The notes under the pieces are model-generated. The model did not search any database and was not told the DNA's origin. It worked only from the letters and a program-made list of their open reading frames with translations. The translations under genes and the position numbers were made by a program. Shown here piece after piece: positions 25,477 through 31,796 of a stretch of 43,974 nucleotides of DNA (its first letter is position 1; each line of letters opens with the position of its first letter). The DNA comes from Methylobacterium sp. J-070 (GTDB taxonomy: Bacteria; Pseudomonadota; Alphaproteobacteria; Rhizobiales; Beijerinckiaceae): assembly GCF_022829385.1 (NCBI RefSeq), contig NZ_JAKSXX010000243.1, forward strand, positions 1-43,974. Reading direction: 5' to 3'.

Positions 25477-26472
25477 TCACTCGATCACCTCGTCGGCCCG
25501 GGCGATGAGGCTTCCCGGCAGATCGATGCCGGCAGCCGCCGCAGAGGCCAGGTTGATCACGAGCTTCAGACGCAACGGCTGATAGAACGGTATCGTCCGC
25601 ACCGCATCGCCCTTCAAGACCGCGGCGACCTGCTGTCCGACATGGCGGAAGAGATCGTTCACGTCGATGTCGTGGCCGATCAGTCCGCCCTTATCGACGT
25701 ATTCGCGCAAGGGATAGAAGGCGGCGATCCGATATTGCCGCATCAGCGCGATGATCAGATCGACGTTGTTGAGGTTCTCCACCGCGGTCGTGACCAGGGC
25801 GGCCCCGGTCTGCTGCGCCGCGGAGGCCACCGCGGCTCTGTATTGCGGCTCGCGATGCGGGCTTTCGACCGGGGGGCCGATCAGCTGCAGGCCGGCACCC
25901 TCCACCGCCGATCGGACGCTCGATCCCAGCGGGCTCTCCCAGAGGGTCCGGGAGGTGAGCTGATAGATGCCGCCAGTGCCGGGCACGATCTCCCGCAGGA
26001 ACTCGATCCTCTTCTCGAAGATCGCCGAACTCGAATTGACCATGATCCCCGTAATGTTCCCGTCGGGGTTCGACAGACTGTTCGAGAGTCCATAGGCGAT
26101 CGGATCGCTGGTCAAGGCAATGATCGGTATGTCGGCCGTCAGATCCTTGAGCAGCTTGGTCATCCGATCCGACACGGCCAGGATCACGTCGGGATGCCAG
26201 TCGACGACATCCTTGGCGATCGTCTTGTAGGTCTCCGCTATCCCGCCGCCATCGAAGCGATTGACGACCAGGTTGTCGCCCTCCACGAAGCCGCGGCTCG
26301 CCAATTCCTTGAAGAACGTCGCGAAGTAAGGGCTGCCCTCCCGGGTCAGGCGGGCGACCGGCCGGTCGGGATGTGCGATCGCGAGCTTGCGCGCGCGCCA
26401 GGGCTGAGGTCGCGCGGCACGCGTCGAGCCCAGAAACGCCGCGCCTGCCGCGATGAACCTGCGTCGCCTCAT
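25477..26472 (-). CDS. ABC transporter solute-binding protein, ABC_sub_bind (PF04392) type
   Basis: A 331-residue secreted binding protein of the family with Pfam name ABC_sub_bind. The N-terminus MRRRRFIAAGAAFLGSTRAA is a Tat-like or Sec signal, and the two-lobed domain follows: SPYFATFFKELASRGFVEGD, DVILAVSDRMTKLL, IPIIALTSDPIAYGLS, then GNITGIM and GLIGHDIDVNDLFRHVGQQ. GGGAG lies seven bases upstream of the ATG. Base composition is visibly lower in GC than in the neighbouring genes (about 55-60% in sampled lines, against 70% or more), suggesting recent transfer. No permease or ATPase gene adjoins. The ligand is unknown. Confidence 0.85.
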   Translation of the reverse strand: MRRRRFIAAGAAFLGSTRAARPQPWRARKLAIAHPDRPVARLTREGSPYFATFFKELASRGFVEGDNLVVNRFDGGGIAETYKTIAKDVVDWHPDVILAVSDRMTKLLKDLTADIPIIALTSDPIAYGLSNSLSNPDGNITGIMVNSSSAIFEKRIEFLREIVPGTGGIYQLTSRTLWESPLGSSVRSAVEGAGLQLIGPPVESPHREPQYRAAVASAAQQTGAALVTTAVENLNNVDLIIALMRQYRIAAFYPLREYVDKGGLIGHDIDVNDLFRHVGQQVAAVLKGDAVRTIPFYQPLRLKLVINLASAAAAGIDLPGSLIARADEVIE

Positions 26473-26648
26473 CCCGCTCTCCCGGGAGCCTCGGCAACAA
26501 ACTGGCTTGCAGTCTTTGCGGCGTCCAGACCTTCGATGACCCGTAGAACACCCGGCTCCGGCAATCGCCCGCCGATGTTCGCGCGACGAGCCGGCCGGCC
26601 CGACCGGCATCTGATGCGGGAGGCCAGTCGCCGGATGAACGCCCGACG

Positions 26649-27350
26649 TCAGGCCGGCGCCTGGCCCGCCACCACCACGCCGAGCGTGTCGAGCAGCGAC
26701 GACCGTGCCCGGCTCACCCGGCTCTTCACGGTGCCGACCTGGCAGCCGAGCTTGGTCGCTGCCTCCTCGTAGGTGTGGCCCTCCGCGCCGACCAGCAGCA
26801 ACGCCTGACGCTGCGTCGCCGGCAGCGCGCCGAGCCGCTCCCAGACGACCTTGAGGGTGCTGGCATCCTCCTGGTCGGACAGGGACGTCATCTGGCTGGC
26901 GTGGGTCCCGTCGACGTCCTCGATCTCGCGTCGCGTCTTGCGCAGGTCGGTGTAGAACTGGTTGCGCAGGATCGTGAACAGCCACGCGGTGAAGTTGGTG
27001 CCGGGCCGGAACCGGCTCTGGTTGGCCCACGCCTTGACGAAGGTCTCCTGCACGAGGTCGTCGGCCCGGCTCACGTCCCCCACCAGCGACAGCGCGAAGG
27101 TCCGCAGCGCCGGCAGCGCCTTGATGATGTCGTCGCGGAAGTCGAAGGCCACGGTCTGGCCCTGGGCCGCGACCGCCGCCTCGAAACGCCCCAGCAGCGC
27201 GGTGAGCTGGGCCGGCAGCGGCTCCTGCTCGACCACCTGGAAATACGCGCGAATCGGCAAAGCGAGGTGCTCGCCGATGATCGTCGCGTAGCGGATCGCA
27301 CCCTGGTCGGGGGCCACCTTCGCGGTCGGGCTCTCGGCGTCGTGGTTCAT
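26649..27350 (-). CDS. EcfG-type sigma factor with an N-terminal NepR-like segment
   Basis: A 233-residue ECF sigma factor of the EcfG group, which runs the alphaproteobacterial general stress response. Region 2 shows LVGDVSRADDLVQETFVKA and FTAWLFTILRNQFY; region 4 shows LPATQRQALLLVGAEGHTYE and CQVGTVKSRVSRARSSLLD. An extra 75-residue N-terminus contains YFQVVEQEPLPAQLTALLGR at residues 36-55, which matches the core of the anti-sigma factor NepR (helix, EP-L/V-P, then LxxLLxxLE). That suggests a NepR-EcfG fusion. Start ATG at 27350 follows AGGACGGG; an ATG at 27410 would add 20 residues. No phyR or separate nepR gene is nearby. Divergent from nitrile hydratase genes. Confidence 0.87.
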   Translation of the reverse strand: MNHDAESPTAKVAPDQGAIRYATIIGEHLALPIRAYFQVVEQEPLPAQLTALLGRFEAAVAAQGQTVAFDFRDDIIKALPALRTFALSLVGDVSRADDLVQETFVKAWANQSRFRPGTNFTAWLFTILRNQFYTDLRKTRREIEDVDGTHASQMTSLSDQEDASTLKVVWERLGALPATQRQALLLVGAEGHTYEEAATKLGCQVGTVKSRVSRARSSLLDTLGVVVAGQAPA

Positions 27351-27407
27351 GGACCCGTCCTGATCCGGCGTGCTGGTATACTGGAATCGATCTAACGTGA
27401 TTACCGG

Positions 27408-27417
27408 CATAATTATG
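27408..27417. promoter_or_regulatory. Perfect 10-base palindrome in a divergent promoter region
   Basis: CATAATTATG reads the same on both strands and lies in the 193-base gap between the sigma factor and nitrile hydratase genes, in the AT-richest part. It could be an operator or -10 region; no protein can be named. Confidence 0.3.
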
Positions 27418-27543
27418 AACCGATACCAAACGCTGCCCGCGGGTTCGGGCTGTTTGCGTATCGCCTCGCGGACGCTTCGGCTGGTATAGCTGTCCCAACA
27501 GCGCGGCGGCGGGCTGCGGGACGCGCGATGCCGGGAGAGCGGT

Positions 27544-28194
27544 ATGAGCCACGACCACGCGCATCACGCGCATGATCACGATCACGGTAGCGATCTCTCG
27601 CCGATCGAGGCGCGGGTGCGGGCGCTCGAATCCCTGCTCACCGAGAAGGGCTACATCGACCCTGCCTCCCTCGATGCCCTGGTGGAGCTCTACGAGACCA
27701 AGGTCGGCCCCCATGCCGGCGCCCGGGTGGTGGCCCGGGCCTGGGTCGATCCCGATTTCCGGGCGCGGCTCCTGGCCGACGCCACGCCTGCCATCGCGGA
27801 ACTCGGCATCGGCGGACGCGGCGGCGAGCACATGGTGGTGGTCGAGAACACCCCCGAGACCCACAACCTCGTCGTCTGCACCCTCTGCTCCTGCTACCCC
27901 TGGCCGGTGCTCGGCCTGCCGCCGGTCTGGTACAAGGCGCCGCCCTACCGGGCGCGCGCGGTGATCGACCCCCGCGGCGTGCTCGCCGAGTTCGGGGTGA
28001 CGCTCCCCGAGACCACCCGCATCACCGTCTGGGATTCCACCGCGGAGACCCGCTACATGGTCCTGCCCCTGCGTCCTGCCGAGACCGAGGGCTTCGACGA
28101 GGCGGCGCTTGCCGCCCTCGTGACCCGCGACGCCATGATCGGCACGGGCCTGCCCAAGGGCATCCCGGCCGCGCCGGTGGAGATGCCGGTATGA
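27544..28194 (+). CDS. nthA: Nitrile hydratase alpha subunit, cobalt type
   Basis: Alpha subunit (216 residues) of nitrile hydratase, which hydrates nitriles to amides. The metal-binding loop VCTLCSCYPWPVLGLPP holds Cys112, Cys115, Cys117 and the backbone ligands; Thr between the first two cysteines marks the cobalt form (iron enzymes have Ser). WYKAPPYRARAVIDPRGVL follows, as in the family. The N-terminus is rich in histidine (HDHAHHAHDHDHG, residues 3-15), which could bind metal ions. GGGAG lies six bases upstream of the ATG. Its stop overlaps the beta-subunit start. No dedicated cobalt transporter gene (NhlF) adjoins. Confidence 0.95.
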   Translation: MSHDHAHHAHDHDHGSDLSPIEARVRALESLLTEKGYIDPASLDALVELYETKVGPHAGARVVARAWVDPDFRARLLADATPAIAELGIGGRGGEHMVVVENTPETHNLVVCTLCSCYPWPVLGLPPVWYKAPPYRARAVIDPRGVLAEFGVTLPETTRITVWDSTAETRYMVLPLRPAETEGFDEAALAALVTRDAMIGTGLPKGIPAAPVEMPV

Positions 28195-28850
28195 ACGGCG
28201 CCCAGGATCTCGGCGGCGGCCAGGGCTTCGGCCCGGTGGTGCCGGAGCCGGACGAGCCGGTGTTCCACGCCGCGTGGGAGCGCCGCGTCTTCGCGATGGC
28301 GATGGCGATGGGCTTCACCGGCGCCTGGAACCTCGACGGCAGCCGCGCCGCCCGGGAGTCGCTGCCGCCGGCGGAGTACCTCGCGTCGAGCTACTACGCG
28401 ATCTGGCTGCGGGCGCTCGAGAAGCAGGTCGCGGCGACCGGGCTGGCGACGCCGGCCGAGATGGAGTCCGGCAAGGCGGCGGAGCCGGCCAAGCCCGTCG
28501 CCCGGGTCCTGAGCCGCGACGGTCTCGAAGAGCGGTTCCGGGCCGGCTTCCCGAGCAGCCGCGCCGCCGAAGCCCCAGCCCGGTTCGCGGTCGGCGACGC
28601 CGTCCTCGCGCGCAACATGCACCCGACCGGCCACACCCGGCTGCCGCGCTACGTGCGCGGCAAGCGCGGCCGGATCGTGCGGGTCGACGGCGTCTTCGTC
28701 CTTCCCGACACCAACGCCTCTCTGGCGGGCGAGAATCCGACCTGGCTCTACACCGTGGCGTTCACCGCGCAGGAGCTTTGGGGCGAGAGCGGCGAAGCCG
28801 GAAGTGTCGTCACGGTGGCGGCCTTCGAACCCTATCTGGATCCCGCGTGA
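28191..28850 (+). CDS. nthB: Nitrile hydratase beta subunit
   Basis: Beta subunit (219 residues) forming the alpha-beta heterodimer around the cobalt site. MNGAQDLGGGQGFGPVVPE is the typical N-terminus, followed by FHAAWERRVFAMAMAMG and SSYYAIWLRALEKQV. The C-terminal SH3-like barrel shows FAVGDAVLARNMHPTGHTR and PRYVRGKRGRIVRVDGVF, ending in LYTVAFTAQELWGE. The ATG overlaps the alpha stop (ATGA), and its TGA overlaps the next start (GTGA), so all three subunit genes are translationally coupled. Confidence 0.95.
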   Translation: MNGAQDLGGGQGFGPVVPEPDEPVFHAAWERRVFAMAMAMGFTGAWNLDGSRAARESLPPAEYLASSYYAIWLRALEKQVAATGLATPAEMESGKAAEPAKPVARVLSRDGLEERFRAGFPSSRAAEAPARFAVGDAVLARNMHPTGHTRLPRYVRGKRGRIVRVDGVFVLPDTNASLAGENPTWLYTVAFTAQELWGESGEAGSVVTVAAFEPYLDPA

Positions 28851-29170
28851 GCGATCCGTCCCCGAGCACGTTCAAGGCGCCCTGGGAGGCGCAGGTCTTC
28901 GCCATGGTGGTCTCCCTGCAGGAAGCCGGGCTGTTCACCTGGTCGGAATGGACGGAGCGCCTCGGCCGGGGAATCCGGCCCGCCGGATCGCCCGAGCGGG
29001 CGGCCGATTACGGCGCGTGGCTGGAGACGCTGGAATCGATCCTGTCCGAGCGCGGCGTCACCCGACCCGAGGGCGTCGCGGCGCGGGCGGAGGCGTTCCT
29101 GCGGGCCGCCGCGGCGACTCCCCACGGCGAGCCGATCCGCCTGGAGAACGATCCGCTCCACCGGCCCTGA
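28847..29170 (+). CDS. Nitrile hydratase accessory (activator) protein
   Basis: A 107-residue protein matching the P14K/NhlE-type accessory proteins of cobalt nitrile hydratases, which deliver cobalt to the alpha subunit by subunit exchange. FKAPWEAQVFAMVVSLQEAG, LFTWSEWTERLGRGI and YGAWLETLESIL are the family blocks; it is homologous to the N-terminal part of the beta subunit. The GTG start overlaps the beta-subunit stop. The tail is short and acidic-polar, lacking a CxxC. Last gene of the operon; the next gene converges. Confidence 0.9.
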   Translation: MSDPSPSTFKAPWEAQVFAMVVSLQEAGLFTWSEWTERLGRGIRPAGSPERAADYGAWLETLESILSERGVTRPEGVAARAEAFLRAAAATPHGEPIRLENDPLHRP

Positions 29171-29251
29171 GCCTGCGACCGGCGGAGCCCGGCCCCCGGA
29201 CGCGAGCCGGTCCCGGTGCCATCGGCCGCGCCCGCCAATGCGGCGCGCGCC

Positions 29252-30136
29252 TCAGGTCCGGCCCGCCATCCCGGTCCCGAGGCGGTCGAGCGGCACCGGT
29301 GCCGCGTGCGACCGCCCGCCGAGCAGCTGATCGAGCAGCGCCAGCACCTCGGCCCGTCCGCAATTGCGCGCGGGCTCGAACGGCGTCCAGGTCTGGACGA
29401 AGTCGAGACGCTCGAACACGTCGCGATAGCGGCGCAGCTCGGCCGGGGTGAGCGGCACCCCGCGCACGAAGGCCTTGTGGGCCGAGATCGTGGTCGCGCG
29501 GCGGACATCCGCCGGGTCGAGTTCGAACTTGAGCGCGTCGCCGCAGAAGCAGATCTTCCGCGAACGGTCGTACAGGACCGCGTGGCCGTCGAAATGGCCG
29601 GCGGTGCGATGCAGTTCCAGACCCGGCAGGGGCTCCAGGGAATCGTCGTAGGGCCAGCTCACCTGGAGCGCCGCGCTCCACGTGAAGTCGGCGGCCGGGA
29701 GGCACAGTTCCGGGTCGAACCGGTCCTGCAGCTGCGGCAGCGCCCCGTAGGAATGCGGGTGCGAGGCCGACAGCACCGTCATGCCGCCGAGCCGCTCGAT
29801 CTGGTCGAGGGCGGCCTCGCTGAAGACCGGGCAGCCCTCGAAGCCCATGTTCCCGTGCTCCGTCTGGATCAGGTAGGCGGAGGGGCCGATGCCCGAGACG
29901 GGCGCGTTCCAGAAGCGCCAGACCCCCGGCTCGAGCTCCTGCCAGTGGCACGGGAACGCGTCCTGGGCCTCCCGCGCGGTGCGGAAGCGCCAGCCGTCCT
30001 GCGGCACCACGTGGCGCGCATCGAGGCACATCGGGCAGGCGGCGGGCGCCTCGAAGTGGCGCTGCCAGAACCCGCAATTGTCGCAGGTGTAGGCGGGCAG
30101 CTTGAGGGCGCCCGCGAAGGGCAGATAGCCGGGCAT
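29252..30136 (-). CDS. Metallo-beta-lactamase-fold protein with N-terminal zinc ribbon
   Basis: A 294-residue protein with two parts. Residues 1-40 hold two CxxC pairs (CDNC at 18-21 and CPMC at 34-37), a zinc ribbon or rubredoxin-like knuckle. The rest has the MBL-fold order: PSAYLIQTEHGNMGFEGCPV, then LSASHPHSYGALPQL, then HRTAGHFDGHAVLYD and KICFCGDALKFEL. The usual HxHxDH is reduced to HPHSYG, so the Asp and third His are missing, and the activity may be altered or lost. ATG at 30136 has a GGAAGG upstream. Placed beside an SDR gene on the same strand (57-base gap). No function is known to me. Confidence 0.75.
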   Translation of the reverse strand: MPGYLPFAGALKLPAYTCDNCGFWQRHFEAPAACPMCLDARHVVPQDGWRFRTAREAQDAFPCHWQELEPGVWRFWNAPVSGIGPSAYLIQTEHGNMGFEGCPVFSEAALDQIERLGGMTVLSASHPHSYGALPQLQDRFDPELCLPAADFTWSAALQVSWPYDDSLEPLPGLELHRTAGHFDGHAVLYDRSRKICFCGDALKFELDPADVRRATTISAHKAFVRGVPLTPAELRRYRDVFERLDFVQTWTPFEPARNCGRAEVLALLDQLLGGRSHAAPVPLDRLGTGMAGRT

Positions 30137-30193
30137 CGTTCGCGAACCTTCCTCGGGTGCTCCACCATCGGGCAACGCTCCATAGCGCAGCCG

Positions 30194-31204
30194 TCAGCGC
30201 CGTCCCTCCAGCCGGCGCGCCGAACGGGCGGCGTGAACGGTGCCGGCGAGCCCGACCAGCGCCAGGCCGGCGAGGCCGCCGACCACGAGGTCCCGGGTGC
30301 GGCTCGTGCAAAACTCGGCCCGGCTCGCCTTGGTTCGACCGGTGAAGCGTCCGTCGATCCCGGCGGGGCCGGGCACGGGCTCGCAGAGGTTGCCGGCCAT
30401 CTCGGGGATCGTCTCGTCGGAGAGCTGGGCCGACCACATGGAGGCGGCCTTGCGGTCGGCGAGCGCCGGCGCCAACGCCTGCGCGGCGGCCATCATCATC
30501 GACGAGCGCCCGACCCAGACCTCCCGGCGGGGGTGCTCGACGGCGTACAGGATCGCCTCGGCGCAGAGCCGCGGATCGAAGACCGGATCCGGGGCGTACT
30601 GACGATGCCCGGTGCGGTTGCGCGCCCAGTTGAACTGGGGCGTGTTGACCGCCGGCAGATAGACCACGCTGAGGCTGACGTTGACCCGGTCGTGGATCAA
30701 CTCGCAGCGCAGCGCGTCGGTGAAGCCCGAGACCGCGAACTTCGCCGCGCAGTAGGGCGCCTGCAGCGGCGCCGCCCGAATCGCGAGCCCGGACGAGACC
30801 TGGATGATCGCGCCCCGGTCGCGCCGCTTCATGTAGCGCAGGGCGGCGAGCGTCCCGTAGACCTGGCTGAGATAGGTGGTCTCGGTGACCCGGCGATACT
30901 CGTCGGGGGTGATCTGGTCCGCCGGGTTCACCACGGTGGACATGGCGTTGTTCACCCAGGCGCGGATCGGGCCGAGTTCGCGCTCCACCCGCCCGGCGGC
31001 GGCCTCGACGGCCTGCGGGTCGGCGACGTCGGCGGCGATCGCCAGGACCGGCCGGCCGTAGCCGGCAAGCGCTCGTTCGGCCGCGGTCAGCCGGTCCGGA
31101 TCGCGCGCGATCACCGCCACCGACCAGCCCCCGGCGGCGAATCGATGCGCGGTCGCGAGTCCGATCCCGGCCGTGCCTCCGGTAACGACCGCCACCCGTG
31201 CCAT
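30194..31204 (-). CDS. Short-chain dehydrogenase/reductase with C-terminal membrane segment
   Basis: A 336-residue classical SDR. The nucleotide-binding motif is TGGTAGIG (residues 8-15), the active site Ser138 region is IIQVSSGLAI, and YCAAK gives Tyr151 and Lys155. NNAMST takes the place of the NNAG motif. After the catalytic domain there is a tail of about 100 residues ending in a hydrophobic helix, LVVGGLAGLALVGLAG, so the protein is probably membrane-anchored by its C-terminus. ATG at 31204 with GAGG five to six bases upstream. Upstream of the MBL gene, possibly one unit. Substrate unknown. Confidence 0.88.
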   Translation of the reverse strand: MARVAVVTGGTAGIGLATAHRFAAGGWSVAVIARDPDRLTAAERALAGYGRPVLAIAADVADPQAVEAAAGRVERELGPIRAWVNNAMSTVVNPADQITPDEYRRVTETTYLSQVYGTLAALRYMKRRDRGAIIQVSSGLAIRAAPLQAPYCAAKFAVSGFTDALRCELIHDRVNVSLSVVYLPAVNTPQFNWARNRTGHRQYAPDPVFDPRLCAEAILYAVEHPRREVWVGRSSMMMAAAQALAPALADRKAASMWSAQLSDETIPEMAGNLCEPVPGPAGIDGRFTGRTKASRAEFCTSRTRDLVVGGLAGLALVGLAGTVHAARSARRLEGRR

Positions 31205-31284
31205 ATCCGCCTCGCTTCCGGTTGAAGAACCGCTTGGCAACCGATGTCGCGGCGCACAGTTGCGCGATTCGCCCCGGTCGCAAT

Positions 31285-31359
31285 GTCACGGCCCCGGCGA
31301 TTTCCGTGACGCGGGCGCAACGTCCGGCGCTGGCCGCTGTTGACTGCGTGTGCCGTGAC
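31285..31359. repeat. Three copies of a 7-base motif in a promoter region
   Basis: GTCACGG at 31285-31291 and its complement CCGTGAC at 31304-31310 form a perfect inverted pair with a 12-base spacer; CCGTGAC occurs again at 31353-31359. All lie between the SDR gene and a small membrane gene (31205-31383), where an operator would be expected. Confidence 0.4.
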
Positions 31360-31383
31360 GGTGTCGGCACCGAGGGCTGGGCC

Positions 31384-31644
31384 ATGCGCTCTGGACGACG
31401 CTTCACCCTGCCGATCGATCCCTGGCCGCAGGCCTCGCTCGCCGAGCGGACCGCGGTCGGGATGGTCCTGACCTTCCTGCTGCTGATACCGTTCTGCGCG
31501 GCCGGTGCCGCGCTCTTCGTCATCACGACGCTCACGGCCTATCTGCAGTGGTCCTACGACCGCGGCGCCTCCCTGCGCGCCCTGATCGAGCGGCGGATCT
31601 GGGCGCCGATGACGCGGCACCGGCGCCTCGTCCGGAAGGCCTGA
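31384..31644 (+). CDS. Small single-pass membrane protein, unknown function
   Basis: An 86-residue protein with one long hydrophobic helix (VGMVLTFLLLIPFCAAGAAL, extended by FVITTLTAYL) between a polar N-terminus beginning MRSGRRFTLPIDPWPQA and a basic C-terminal tail rich in Arg, so the tail is probably cytoplasmic. GAGG lies about eight bases upstream of the ATG. I know no family for it. It is divergent from the SDR gene and followed after 152 bases by the acyltransferase fusion gene. Confidence 0.6.
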   Translation: MRSGRRFTLPIDPWPQASLAERTAVGMVLTFLLLIPFCAAGAALFVITTLTAYLQWSYDRGASLRALIERRIWAPMTRHRRLVRKA

Positions 31645-31796
31645 CGGCCGCGCGGCGACCGTGTCCGGCGCGGGGCGGCGGTGCCGCTCCGCACGGGACC
31701 GAACCGAGACGGCGACGATCGCTGTGCGTTCGCAGCCGCCGGATTTGACCTGGGCGTCTCTGCTGGGCCAGTCAGGTTCGGAACCGAGAGACCGCC

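Noticed and set aside
27351..27543. An EcfG-type promoter (GGAAC, 16-17 bases, CGTT)
   Set aside because: The nearest matches on either strand have GGTTC or wrong spacing (about 19 bases), so I do not claim it.
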